Shown here piece after piece: positions 35,768 through 44,446 of a stretch of DNA of 64,000 bases. Every line of letters begins with the position of its first letter. Position 1 is the stretch's first letter. The stretch is taken from positions 1 to 64,000 of the forward strand of contig NZ_JACZFS010000007.1 of NCBI RefSeq assembly GCF_014904795.1, read 5' to 3'. The notes beneath the pieces were generated by a model. That model was not told where the DNA came from, did not search any database, and saw only the letters and a list, made by a program, of their open reading frames with translations. This stretch comes from Nisaea nitritireducens (GTDB lineage: Bacteria; Pseudomonadota; Alphaproteobacteria; Thalassobaculales; Thalassobaculaceae). A program made the position numbers and the translations under genes.

Positions 35768-36193
35768 ATGCCTAAGGTTCTGATTGTCGATGACTCGCGT
35801 CTGGTCCGCCTGACGATCAAGACCATTCTTGATCGGGCAGAGGGATTCGAGGTCGTCGGGGAAGCCGAAAACGGCCGTGAAGGCGTCGATCTGGCCAGGG
35901 AGCTGAACCCGGATGTGGTTACGCTCGATATCGAAATGCCGGTAATGAACGGGATCGAATGCCTGCGCCGGCTGCGGATTCTTTCTCCTGCAAAGGTCAT
36001 TGTCCTGTCTTCGCTTACCCATCCGGCATCGCCCAAGGCTGTGGAGGCCAGACTGGTCGGTGCCGACGCGGTGATTGGCAAACCCTCCGGCTCCGTCAGC
36101 CGTGACGTTGACGCGAGCGGGGGAAGCTTGCTGATCGATACGATCAACCGGCTGATGCTTCCTGACGCTGCGGCCGGGGAGGCGTTGGCATGA
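35768..36193 (+). CDS. Stand-alone CheB-type receiver protein
   Basis: A 141-residue response regulator. Acidic pocket Asp8/Asp9 (LIVDDSRL), phospho-acceptor Asp54 (VVTLDIEMPVMNG), the Ser/Thr switch in LSSLT and Lys105. The sequence is that of a CheB receiver, not CheY: it continues past Lys105 with GKPSGSVSRD, the start of the CheB interdomain linker. It then stops before any methylesterase domain. It overlaps the CheW gene by four bases. The methylesterase encoded at 40326-41411 has lost its own phospho-acceptor, so this protein may supply that input or act as the system's output. Confidence 0.88.
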   Translation: MPKVLIVDDSRLVRLTIKTILDRAEGFEVVGEAENGREGVDLARELNPDVVTLDIEMPVMNGIECLRRLRILSPAKVIVLSSLTHPASPKAVEARLVGADAVIGKPSGSVSRDVDASGGSLLIDTINRLMLPDAAAGEALA

Positions 36194-37110
36194 ACGCCGT
36201 GGAGAGTGTCCTCGAGACCCATAAGATTCCCGTTCTGCTGTTTCAGTCGGACGGCCGGCGCTATGGCGTAAGGCTCTCGGGCGTCCGTGAGGTCGTCGAG
36301 ATCGAGAACATGGAGCCGATCGAGGGCGAGGCGGACGAGTATATCGGTGTCATGGTGCTCCGAAAGGAGCCGATACCGCTGGTCGTGGTGCGTGCCGGCC
36401 CGAACGGACCCGAGACCGATCTGCCGATGTGCATTGTCCTGCAGCGCGGTCATGCAGTGATCGGCCTCGCGGTCCAGAAGATCATCGGCATCCGGAATTT
36501 CGATCCGGCCCATGCGACCAAGGGGCTGGTATCGACCGACCAGCCGCAGCATGCCTATCTCGACGATGACGGTAATCTGGTCCAGGCCGTCGATCCTGAC
36601 CGCTGGTTCAACGCGCAAAGTGCCCTGCCACTGATCTCGGATCAGCGCGCCATGAAGCTTGCCGACGAGCAGGAAAAGGTCGTCGAACGGCCGCGCCAGC
36701 GTTACATGGCGCTGACTATCCGTGACCATCTCTATGCCGTCGATTCCAGTCTGGTCGAGAGGGCGCTTGATGAGGTGGAGACAACACCACTGCCCAAGCG
36801 GCCCGGTGTGAAGCTCGATTCTGTCATCGAGGTCAGCGGCACCGTGATGCCCGTTCTGCGTCTGTCGCGCGGCGGATTCGAAGAGCAGACCATCCATATT
36901 ATCGTGAATTATTATGGTCAGAAATGGTCGATCGCTACGGAGACAGTGCTGGGTATCGTTGTTGACGAGAGCCCGGTGCGACCGTCCGATGACGACACTC
37001 AGGCACGGGTCATCTCCCATAAGGGGGCATTCCACGAGGTGATCGACGTGCCGGCACTGATCGCCCAGATGGTGCCGGATTTCGTCCGCTCCGGCGACGG
37101 CAGAGGATAG
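36190..37110 (+). CDS. Tandem CheW-domain coupling protein
   Basis: A 306-residue protein with two CheW folds. The first is at residues about 10-150 (VLLFQSDGRRYGVRLSGVREVVEI, GVMVLRKEPIPLVVVRAG). The second is at about 165-300 (RYMALTIRDHLYAVDSSLVERAL, GTVMPVLRLS, IIVNYYGQKWSIATETVLGI). Ordinary CheW has one domain of about 160 residues. It couples the receptor to CheA and could bridge two binding sites. It is followed four bases later by cheA. No single-domain CheW is in the cluster. Confidence 0.85.
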   Translation: MNAVESVLETHKIPVLLFQSDGRRYGVRLSGVREVVEIENMEPIEGEADEYIGVMVLRKEPIPLVVVRAGPNGPETDLPMCIVLQRGHAVIGLAVQKIIGIRNFDPAHATKGLVSTDQPQHAYLDDDGNLVQAVDPDRWFNAQSALPLISDQRAMKLADEQEKVVERPRQRYMALTIRDHLYAVDSSLVERALDEVETTPLPKRPGVKLDSVIEVSGTVMPVLRLSRGGFEEQTIHIIVNYYGQKWSIATETVLGIVVDESPVRPSDDDTQARVISHKGAFHEVIDVPALIAQMVPDFVRSGDGRG

Positions 37111-37114
37111 GCGC

Positions 37115-40100
37115 ATGAGCGGTTTCGACGACGACGGCGCCGGCGGCGCGATGTGGGAGCTCTTCGAGCAGGAGAGCGAGGACTATCTCGGTCAGATCGA
37201 GGATATCCTTTCCGGCAGTGCGGCCGATCTCGAGAACGGGGAAACCATGAGCGCGCTGTTCCGCGCCATGCACTCCCTCAAAGGTGTTTCCGCATCCCTT
37301 GGCCTTACCGGCATCGAGCTTGTCGCGCATCACGCCGAGGATTTGCTCGACATGTTCCGGAACGGCGAAGCCCGGCCGGACGAGGCAACGCGTGAACTTC
37401 TGTTGCAGACCGCCGATACGCTGATTGCCTTGCGCGAACAGAGTATCGCGAACACCAGCGATGCGCCTGCGGACATGCAGCTGGTGGCGCAACTGACGGC
37501 TGCCAAGGCGCAGCTTAAGAGTGGTGGTGCGATTGCCGCACCCGCACTGCAAGCCGCTCCGCAACAACCTGCTCCAGCCGCACCTGCACCACCGCCGCAG
37601 GCAGCACCGGCCCCTCCGCCTGCGCCCCCTCCGCCAGTTGAGGCGGCTCCGGCCGAGGCCAATGACGGCGGTGCCGCACGGCAGATGTCGATGCAGGTCT
37701 CCCAGGCCCCGGCGGATCCGTCCGAGCCTGAATTTCAGCCGGAAACGGTAGGGCCGTTCGATGAGGTGGTGCGCAGCGAGCTTGGACAGCTCGCCGAGGC
37801 ACTGGAAAACCCGACGCTGGAAGCGCTCGACACGCAAGCCATATCCGGCTCGGTGCTCGCGATCCGTGAAGTGGCGAACGAAGTCGGCTATCTCGGCATT
37901 TCGGATGTTCTGAGCGATATCATCGATTTGCTCCGCGAGTCCGACCCACTCGACAAGACGGAGCTGACCCGGGGCCTTTGCATCTTTGTGCACCGGTTGC
38001 GGCTGCTGTCGGAACTCGCCAATTCGGGTCTCTCGATGGAGGATGTGGACGATTCAATGTCGCCTCATATCTCCCGAGAGGCGCGCGAAGTGGTCGACCG
38101 GCTTTCGGCCGGTGGCGGAACCACGAAAGATTGGGAGCTGGTCGGCATTCTTGCCCGTGCTCTCGGCGTGCAGCGAATTTCCGCATTGGCCCGGCTGTCC
38201 AGCGAGTTGACTGCGGAAGCTGACTGGCGCGACCGCTCGGGCGCCCTTGCGGTGGTCGAGGAGATCCGCCGCGAGAGCCAGGTGATCGGGATCGAGGGAC
38301 TGAATGTTGCCTCGCTCGATATGCTGCGCAGCACCTATGACCGGCTGCGGGACCAGATGGCCCTGTTGCTGACCAATGCCGAAGCGGCGGTGGCCGAGCT
38401 GCGGACGTCTCTCGGTGACGAGATTTTCAACAGCCTGTCGCCGGACGCACGCCAGCAGATCGCGGACTTCCTGAAACAGCCGAATGCCAACCTCGTCGAG
38501 ATCCAGGCCATGCTGCCGGACGGCCCGGCCTCCACACAGCAGATCATGGGCCGGATCTATCAGGAAAAGGTGATGTCCAACCGGGTCCTGGTGGATACTC
38601 ACCCGGATCTCTACCAGTTCCTCGTCGGCGTGATAGGCCCTGCCGATCCGATGATGAATGCCGTGCAGGCGATTGACGGCGCGCGTGCCGCACTCCAGTC
38701 GTGGCAGATTCTGGCAAGCAATGAAGTTCAGAATGCGAGGGCTGCGGCCCAGATGGCTCCGGCCCAACCGGCGCCGGCACAACAACCAGCGCCTGCTGCA
38801 CCGACTGCAGCGGCAGAACCGAGCGTGATGCATATCGGCGACGACTGGACTGTCGGAGGCGGTAGTTCGCCTGGCGCTGCTGGTGGACAGCAAGCCGCAC
38901 CGGTCCGGCCGGCGGCACCGCCTCAGGCAGCACCACAGGCTGCGCCTGTTCCGCCGCCGTCGCAGTCTTCTGCTTTGGAGCCTGTCGCGGCCGACGCGAA
39001 GACTCCTGCTGAGCGCACGGACACGGGCGGGGCTGGTCGTGGGGGCGGTGGCAGTTCGCTCCGGGTGTCGTCCGAGCTTGTCGACAATTATCTCGATACG
39101 GTGGCCGAGCTACGCCTCTGCATTTCCCGGATCGAGCAGGGTGCATCTGAAGCCGGGTTTGCCAGCACGATCGCGGAGCTGCGTTCCCTGGCTAAGCAGA
39201 CCGGGGCGCGCAAGGCAGAGCGGTTGCGGTTCGCGGCCAGCCATATCGACGATGCGGGAAAGATTCTCGCCAGCCAGATCGCGAAAGCGGAAACCACGCT
39301 GCGGATGCTGCATTCCGTGACGCTGCAGCTGCGTGTGGTGCCGATTAGCATCGTTCTCGGACGCATGCCGCGTCTGGTACGGGATCTTGCCCGCAGCCTG
39401 GGCAAACAGGTCGACCTCGATATCGAGGATGGAGACATCCAGATCGATAAGTCGATGGTGGATGCCCTGATGGAGCCGCTGGTCCACATGATCCGCAATG
39501 CCATGGATCACGGCATCGAATCACCGGATGAGCGACAGAATCTCGGGAAGCCCGAGAAAGCGATCCTGACGCTGCGGGCGACCCAGAACGGTAATGTCGC
39601 GCAGATCATGATCGCCGACGACGGACGCGGTTTGAACACGTCCCGGATCAAGGCCAAGGCCATGGAGCGCAACCTGCTCTCGGATCAGGATGCGGCGCGG
39701 ATGTCCGAGCGGGAAATCCAGCGTCTGATTTTCGCGCCAGGCTTCTCGACGGCCTCGGCCATCACGGAAACATCCGGTCGCGGCGTCGGCATGGATGTGG
39801 TGCTGACCACGATCCGGCGTCTTGGCGGATCCATCGATATCGACAGCGTCGAGGGTGAGGGCACCAAATTCTATCTGAGCTTCCCGGTCTCCGCGGCTCT
39901 GCAGAGGATTGTCGTGGTAACCGATGGCGAGCGGGACCTGGGCCTGCCCGAGCGTTCAATTGTCGAAGTCATTGAGGTCGCGCGCAGCCAGATCCAGGAA
40001 GTTGGCGAGTTTGCCGGTATTCAGCACCGGGACGGTTTCCTGCCGGTCCGTGCGATCGAAACCATGCTCGGCTGGGAAACGCCCGAAGTCGCTGCAAACC

Positions 40101-40312
40101 AGACGGCATTCCCGGTGGTGATCATTGGCACACCGCAACGCCGGGTCGGTGTCGCCGTGGCCCGGGTCAAGCGGCGTCAGGAAGTTTTCATGAAAGAGCT
40201 GCATCCGGCGTTGAACGCGGTTGATGTCCTGGCCGGCGCCACGGTTATGGGTGAGGGCCAGCCACTGCTGGTGCTCGATCCAGAAACCCTGATTGCGATC
40301 GCCGGGGCCTAG
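37115..40312 (+). CDS. cheA: CheA-type chemosensory histidine kinase, enlarged
   Basis: A 1065-residue kinase, against about 650 in E. coli. Hpt domain at 1-110 with phospho-acceptor His53 (RAMHSLKGVSASLG). A Pro/Ala-rich linker (about 140-190) follows. Then comes a helical insert (about 205-550) whose first part resembles a degenerate second Hpt without the His. A second Pro/Ala-rich linker precedes P3 dimerisation (DNYLDTVAELRLCISRIEQ). The ATPase has HMIRNAMDHGIE, DDGRGLN and GRGVGMDVV, and a CheW-like P5 ends the protein. No CheY-binding P2 domain is evident. It is the last gene of the plus-strand chemosensory operon. Confidence 0.93.
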   Translation: MSGFDDDGAGGAMWELFEQESEDYLGQIEDILSGSAADLENGETMSALFRAMHSLKGVSASLGLTGIELVAHHAEDLLDMFRNGEARPDEATRELLLQTADTLIALREQSIANTSDAPADMQLVAQLTAAKAQLKSGGAIAAPALQAAPQQPAPAAPAPPPQAAPAPPPAPPPPVEAAPAEANDGGAARQMSMQVSQAPADPSEPEFQPETVGPFDEVVRSELGQLAEALENPTLEALDTQAISGSVLAIREVANEVGYLGISDVLSDIIDLLRESDPLDKTELTRGLCIFVHRLRLLSELANSGLSMEDVDDSMSPHISREAREVVDRLSAGGGTTKDWELVGILARALGVQRISALARLSSELTAEADWRDRSGALAVVEEIRRESQVIGIEGLNVASLDMLRSTYDRLRDQMALLLTNAEAAVAELRTSLGDEIFNSLSPDARQQIADFLKQPNANLVEIQAMLPDGPASTQQIMGRIYQEKVMSNRVLVDTHPDLYQFLVGVIGPADPMMNAVQAIDGARAALQSWQILASNEVQNARAAAQMAPAQPAPAQQPAPAAPTAAAEPSVMHIGDDWTVGGGSSPGAAGGQQAAPVRPAAPPQAAPQAAPVPPPSQSSALEPVAADAKTPAERTDTGGAGRGGGGSSLRVSSELVDNYLDTVAELRLCISRIEQGASEAGFASTIAELRSLAKQTGARKAERLRFAASHIDDAGKILASQIAKAETTLRMLHSVTLQLRVVPISIVLGRMPRLVRDLARSLGKQVDLDIEDGDIQIDKSMVDALMEPLVHMIRNAMDHGIESPDERQNLGKPEKAILTLRATQNGNVAQIMIADDGRGLNTSRIKAKAMERNLLSDQDAARMSEREIQRLIFAPGFSTASAITETSGRGVGMDVVLTTIRRLGGSIDIDSVEGEGTKFYLSFPVSAALQRIVVVTDGERDLGLPERSIVEVIEVARSQIQEVGEFAGIQHRDGFLPVRAIETMLGWETPEVAANQTAFPVVIIGTPQRRVGVAVARVKRRQEVFMKELHPALNAVDVLAGATVMGEGQPLLVLDPETLIAIAGA

Positions 40313-40325
40313 GCTCCGGCCGACA

Positions 40326-41411
40326 TTATTTCGGCAGGTTGAGTGTGACGCCGGAAATCCACCCGGCGATCTTCTGCAGAGGCAGGACAGTATCCGCCGC
40401 TTTCTCCTCGAAGGCGACTTTCGGCATGCCATAGACGACGCAACTGGCTTCGTCCTGGGCGAGGGTCCGCGCGCCCACTCGGCGCATTTCAAGCAAACCT
40501 TCCGCGCCGTCCCGGCCCATGCCCGTGAGGATCACACCCACTGATTTCTTGCCCAGTTCCTGCGCCGCCGATTTCATCATCACATCGACCGCAGGACAAT
40601 GGCCGCCGATGCGTTCGCTTTCGCCGAGAGCGGTCCAGATCCCCTTGTTGCCTTTACGCAGCCGGAATTGCCGGTCGCCGGGCGCCACCACTGCGAGACC
40701 GGGGCGAAGGGGCTGGCTGTCATATGCCAGCGTCACATCAATCGCGCAGGACTGGTTCAGTCGGTTCGCGAAATCCTCGACATAATCTTTCGGCATGTGC
40801 TGGACGATCGCGACCGGCGGGCAATCTTTGTCGAGGCCGGAAAGCACGGTCATCAGGGCATCCGTGCCGCCGGTTGAAGCGCCGATGCAGATCACGGTGC
40901 CAAGATAGGGGGCGCCAAAATCCTCGGGTGGCTTCGGCTTCGCCGGTTCGACGGAAATTGGTGTTCGCGCCGGAGTCGGGCGCGGTGCGGCTGACGCCGG
41001 TGTGGATCGTGGGCGATCCACGCGGGCCTGCCGCAGGGCGGATTCAATACGTGAAGACGCTGCCGTCAGTTCCGAGCGGATATCGAGCTCGGGAATGGAA
41101 ATCAGCTGCCCTGATGGAATTTTCAGCTGGGCGGCGACGGTCCGTCCTTCCGTGCTCTCCCCGGCCGTGACCAGCAGGAGCGGGCGCCCGCAGGTCTTGG
41201 TCAGCTCGAACACGTTCTTCAGGCTGGGGAAGTCATTGTCGCGGGCAGCAAGTACCACGACCTCGGCGCCGGCAAGGCGCTCGGGCGTGGCGCGCGTCTG
41301 CGACACCGCGATGACTTCAGTCTCACCGATAAGGGGCGTTATCGTTTCCGTCACGACCTTGCGAAGCAGCGGGTCGGAAGCGACAACGAGAATACCGTTT
41401 TGTCCGCTCAA
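40326..41411 (-). CDS. cheB: Chemoreceptor methylesterase CheB with degenerate receiver
   Basis: About 361 residues. The C-terminal methylesterase is intact: Ser179 (CIGASTGGTDAL), His205 (QHMPKDY) and Asp301 (TGMGRDGAEGLL). The N-terminal 1-110 is receiver-like in length and layout (NGILVVASDPLLRKVV), but the phospho-acceptor position reads VVVLAARDND in place of a TLD motif, and the acidic pair is reduced. Phospho-activation is therefore unlikely in cis. A Pro-rich linker (about 135-165) joins the domains. The TTG start overlaps the cheR stop (TTGA). It removes methyl groups set by CheR. Confidence 0.9.
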   Translation of the reverse strand: MSGQNGILVVASDPLLRKVVTETITPLIGETEVIAVSQTRATPERLAGAEVVVLAARDNDFPSLKNVFELTKTCGRPLLLVTAGESTEGRTVAAQLKIPSGQLISIPELDIRSELTAASSRIESALRQARVDRPRSTPASAAPRPTPARTPISVEPAKPKPPEDFGAPYLGTVICIGASTGGTDALMTVLSGLDKDCPPVAIVQHMPKDYVEDFANRLNQSCAIDVTLAYDSQPLRPGLAVVAPGDRQFRLRKGNKGIWTALGESERIGGHCPAVDVMMKSAAQELGKKSVGVILTGMGRDGAEGLLEMRRVGARTLAQDEASCVVYGMPKVAFEEKAADTVLPLQKIAGWISGVTLNLPK

Positions 41412-42250
41412 GTAGCCTTCTTCCTGAAGATCGCGGGACGGATCTGATCCAGATAAATCCGTGCGTGATCCGGGTTGTCGGTGTGGCCGATGAAGAGATA
41501 ACCGCCGGGCGCAAGCATCGAGCTCAGATTCTTCACCAGGTTTTCCCGGGTCGTGTCGTCGAAATAAATCATCACGTTCCGGCACAAGATCAAATGAAAG
41601 CGGCCACGCAACATTTCGAGCGGTTCAGTCAGGTTGAGCCATCGGAACATCACATCGTCGCGTACCTGCTTTACCACGCGATAGGTGTTGTCGCCGAGAT
41701 ATTCCAGATATTTCTGCTGCCAGGCCATGGGCATATGACGGAAAGCCTCGGCTCTGTACTCGCCGATGGCGCCCCGGCGCAGGGTTGCCTTGGCGATATC
41801 GGTCGCCAGAACACCGGCATCCAGATCCTGGTAATGCGTTCCGAAATATTCCCGCATCGCCATGATGATCGAATAGGCTTCCTCGCCTGCAGCCGCAGCC
41901 GAACTCCAGATACGGATATCTTTTGTTCGGTCCCGGCGCAGACGTTCTTCGAGCTCCGGCAGCAAGGTCGACGCCATGAATTCGAAGTGCGCCGGCTCCC
42001 GGTAGAAGTAGCTGTGATTGGTCGAAAGGTGCTCGACCAGATTGATCAGCAAGTCCTCGCGCCCGTCGCTACGAGCGTCGCGCAAGAGATCTGGAATGGA
42101 TTCATGACCGGTTTGGCTCATGAAGCCGCGCAGGCGCGAATCCAGGAAACTTTCCGCGTTCGCTGGAACGATAATCCCGAATTTGTAATGCGCCAGACGG
42201 CGGAGTTCGTCGAACTCCGCCGTGACCGGGTTAGTATTTTCCAAAGTCAC
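41408..42250 (-). CDS. cheR: Chemoreceptor glutamate methyltransferase CheR
   Basis: A SAM-dependent methyltransferase of about 280 residues. The N-terminal helical domain (LAHYKFGIIVPANAESFLDSRL) is followed by the AdoMet domain (DIRIWSSAAAAGEEAYSIIMAM), FRWLNL and NVMIYFDDTTRENLV. The usual G-C-S/A-T-G-E-E-xY loop is modified to SSAAAAGEEAYS. The start is uncertain: GTG at 42250, overlapping the receptor stop, is chosen; GTG at 42283 is the alternative. It is coupled to the upstream receptor gene and the downstream cheB. Confidence 0.9.
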   Translation of the reverse strand: MTLENTNPVTAEFDELRRLAHYKFGIIVPANAESFLDSRLRGFMSQTGHESIPDLLRDARSDGREDLLINLVEHLSTNHSYFYREPAHFEFMASTLLPELEERLRRDRTKDIRIWSSAAAAGEEAYSIIMAMREYFGTHYQDLDAGVLATDIAKATLRRGAIGEYRAEAFRHMPMAWQQKYLEYLGDNTYRVVKQVRDDVMFRWLNLTEPLEMLRGRFHLILCRNVMIYFDDTTRENLVKNLSSMLAPGGYLFIGHTDNPDHARIYLDQIRPAIFRKKAT

Positions 42251-43922
42251 CGGACGTAATCTTCTCGTCCTGTTCTGGGGCACGTTCTTCGTCGGCGCTC
42301 TCTTCGGAACGGGCAGGGGCTTTGCTTGCCGGATTTGTCCGAGCCGGTGCGTCGCCTTCGTTCAATTTGAAGCGGGAGACGGATTCCTGCAGCTCGCGGC
42401 CCCGGCCGGCAAGGGCACCGGATGTCGCCGCCATTTGCTGCGCTGCCGCAGCATTTTGCTGAATTACGGTGTTCAGGCGGTGGATGGCGACATTGATCTC
42501 GTCCGCGCCGACAGACTGCTCCTCACTGGCGGCGGTGATGCCCTGAACCAGATCCTTGGTCCGGGTGATTTCCGGCAGCAGGTCATTCAGCAGGCGGTTG
42601 GTATTTTCGGCAGCTTCCCGGCCGTCGGCGGAGGCATCCTGGATCTCGCTTGCGGCCTGCTTGCTGATTTCAGCCAAGCGGGAGACTTCGGAGGCAACAA
42701 CTGCGAATCCGCGTCCGTGTTCACCGGCACGCGCGGCTTCGACGGAGGCGTTGAGGGCCAGCAGTTCGATCTTCCGGGTGATTTCCTCGACAACGAGGAT
42801 CTTGTCGGAAATATCCTTCATGGCGGCTGCGGTCTGGGTCATTGCTTCGGCACAACGCCCGGCTTCACCGGCCATGCGCTCCGATGCTTTTTCCGTTTCT
42901 TCCGCGTTCTTCGCGTTCTGGCGGATACCGGCAGTCATTTCTTCCATGGCAGCGGAAGTTTCCTGCACGCTGGAGGCCTGGTCGTTCACACCGTCAGACA
43001 CCTGTTGCGCAGTCTGACGAAGCTCGGTGCTGCCGGAGGTGACGCCGCCGGATGCCGTTTTAATGGTGCCGAGCATTCCCTGCAGATTTTTCTGCATGGC
43101 GTCGATCGCTTTCATCACCCGGCCGATTTCATCGTTCGAAGATGTTACCGGGACCGGGAAAGAGAGGTCGCCGGCCGCGAACCTGTCCACGGTCCGAACC
43201 GCGGCGTTCAGGCGGCGGCGAATACCGATGGCGAGCGGAATACCGATGATCAGAGAGAGTGTGACGGCGACGATTGCAGCAATGGTGAGGCTGCTGATTG
43301 CCAATTCCTCGGCGGCCTGGATCTCTTCGACCGATCCCTGGGACATGCCATTGACCTTTTTCAGCAGTTCATGCACGCGTGAACCGACGATGACCTGGGT
43401 CTCTTCGATCTTGTTCATATGAGAGCTGAGGTGCGACAGTCGGGGAATGCGCCCCCCAGCCGCTTTGATCAAGGACTTGAGCTGAACAATAACAGTGTTG
43501 CCGGTCTTCGTGATGTGGTCGTGCGCTTCTTCGATTTCAGCCAGCAGCTTCTGGATTTCTGCATAGCGGATGCCGCGGTCGCCGCCAGCTTCAACAATCG
43601 GGGAAAGCAGCAGGTTTACCGAGGAGAGATGTTCGTCGACAGAGGTGCCGTGTGCCGCGAACTTCGCAATATAGTCGTCTGCGGCATCGCCGCGTCCCTG
43701 TGCGGCAATCGATATGGCGATATGCAGGGCCATTTCCTGTTCGAGCTGGCTTTCGACGATCGAGCCAACCAGAACGGAAACCGGTGTGTCGGTCAAAATG
43801 ATCTGGTCGACCTGACCTTTCACGGCGGTCATCGTCCAGATGGAAAAACCCGCGAATGCGCAAAGGGCGGTGGCCATAAATACGACCAGCGCCATGAGTT
43901 TCGTAGACATATTCAAAGACAT
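42231..43922 (-). CDS. Methyl-accepting chemotaxis protein (chemoreceptor)
   Basis: A 563-residue receptor. TM1 is at residues about 8-32 (LMALVVFMATALCAFAGFS). A helical periplasmic sensor of about 180 residues follows, then TM2 near 215-238, HAMP (RRRLNAAVRTVDRFAAGDLSFPV) and methylation helices (AAMEEMTAGIRQNAKNAEET). The signalling tip is KIELLALNASVEAARAGEHG. The C-terminal tail is charged and Pro-containing, with no CheR-tethering pentapeptide. It is the first gene of the minus-strand operon with cheR and cheB and probably the dedicated receptor of this system. The ligand is unknown. Confidence 0.92.
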   Translation of the reverse strand: MSLNMSTKLMALVVFMATALCAFAGFSIWTMTAVKGQVDQIILTDTPVSVLVGSIVESQLEQEMALHIAISIAAQGRGDAADDYIAKFAAHGTSVDEHLSSVNLLLSPIVEAGGDRGIRYAEIQKLLAEIEEAHDHITKTGNTVIVQLKSLIKAAGGRIPRLSHLSSHMNKIEETQVIVGSRVHELLKKVNGMSQGSVEEIQAAEELAISSLTIAAIVAVTLSLIIGIPLAIGIRRRLNAAVRTVDRFAAGDLSFPVPVTSSNDEIGRVMKAIDAMQKNLQGMLGTIKTASGGVTSGSTELRQTAQQVSDGVNDQASSVQETSAAMEEMTAGIRQNAKNAEETEKASERMAGEAGRCAEAMTQTAAAMKDISDKILVVEEITRKIELLALNASVEAARAGEHGRGFAVVASEVSRLAEISKQAASEIQDASADGREAAENTNRLLNDLLPEITRTKDLVQGITAASEEQSVGADEINVAIHRLNTVIQQNAAAAQQMAATSGALAGRGRELQESVSRFKLNEGDAPARTNPASKAPARSEESADEERAPEQDEKITSGDFGKY

Positions 43923-44144
43923 TTAAGCGGCCCCCTGATGTTCTTCGAATGGCCCCGCGCAGCCCAGGCGTTCTGTCGGGCAAATCCATGTGCGGGGATC
44001 AGTATATCTTTGTGATTCCGCCTGTGCAGCCACATTGTTGATTATTCGTTGATATTTATTGAGAAATTGTCGGATCCCGGTTTTTTATCGGCCGGATGCA
44101 CTGAAATTAGCAATGTTTTCGGGGGATTTTCGTATCCCCTCCTA

Positions 44145-44228
44145 CCCGTGCGTCTGTGAAGACGCACGGGCCAGGGCCGTGTGGTGCAACAACAACCCCG
44201 TCGGGGAGTAGTGTTCCCCACACCCGAC
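44145..44228. other. Two-hairpin structured element upstream of urtA
   Basis: A perfect 10-bp stem CCCGTGCGTC/GACGCACGGG with hexaloop TGTGAA (44145-44170). It is followed by the repeat GGTGCAACAACAACCC, then a second stem-loop with outer arms GTCGGG and CCCGAC (44200-44228). It lies upstream of the predicted urtA transcription start, so it is not in the urtA mRNA. It could be a small RNA or part of the receptor gene's leader. Confidence 0.4.
44183..44198 (+). repeat. 16-bp direct repeat, copy 1
   Basis: GGTGCAACAACAACCC, located between the two hairpins of the structured element. An exact second copy is at 44447-44462, 264 bases downstream. Confidence 0.7.
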
Positions 44229-44294
44229 ATGCGACTTCATCGGCAAAAGGTCAATGTGTGGTATTCGGTTACAGTTAGGTTAAAAAACAGGCAA

Positions 44295-44311
44295 TGCCCA
44301 ATATTGGTGCA
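44295..44311 (+). promoter_or_regulatory. NtrC-like enhancer site upstream of urtA
   Basis: TGCCCAATATTGGTGCA fits the NtrC dyad TGCACY-N4-TGGTGCA with two mismatches in the left half and a perfect right half. It is about 110-125 bases upstream of the sigma-54 promoter, a usual enhancer distance. Confidence 0.55.
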
Positions 44312-44419
44312 AAATTAAATGTTCGGTTCTCTTTCTGGTTTTCTATTTGAGTGTCGTTTTTCATTTTAAATATCTGAAAAATAATATGTTTTAGGAAATT
44401 AACCCGGGTGCGGGAACTG

Positions 44420-44435
44420 TGGCACAGCGTTTGCT
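44420..44435 (+). promoter_or_regulatory. Sigma-54 promoter of the urt operon
   Basis: TGGCACAGCGTTTGCT matches the -24/-12 consensus TGGCACR-N4-TTGCW in full, with ten bases between GG and GC. Transcription should begin near 44446, giving a leader of about 36 bases to urtA. Confidence 0.85.
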
Positions 44436-44446
44436 GTTTGGGGTGC

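Noticed and set aside
35629-37116. Minus-strand frame of 495 codons opposite the receiver and CheW genes
   Set aside because: Antisense to two overlapping genes with intact motifs; its translation is not protein-like.
37653-37720. Pro/Ala-rich repeats in cheA as possible sequencing or frameshift damage
   Set aside because: The frame continues correctly into conserved P3-P5 domains; such linkers are normal in CheA proteins.
40313-40325. Bidirectional terminator between cheA and cheB
   Set aside because: Only a weak short inverted repeat (GCCGA/TCGGC) overlaps the end of cheB; not enough to call.
44145-44228. Known guanidine (ykkC-type) riboswitch upstream of the urea importer
   Set aside because: The conserved ykkC-type loops are not seen, and the element is upstream of the predicted transcription start.
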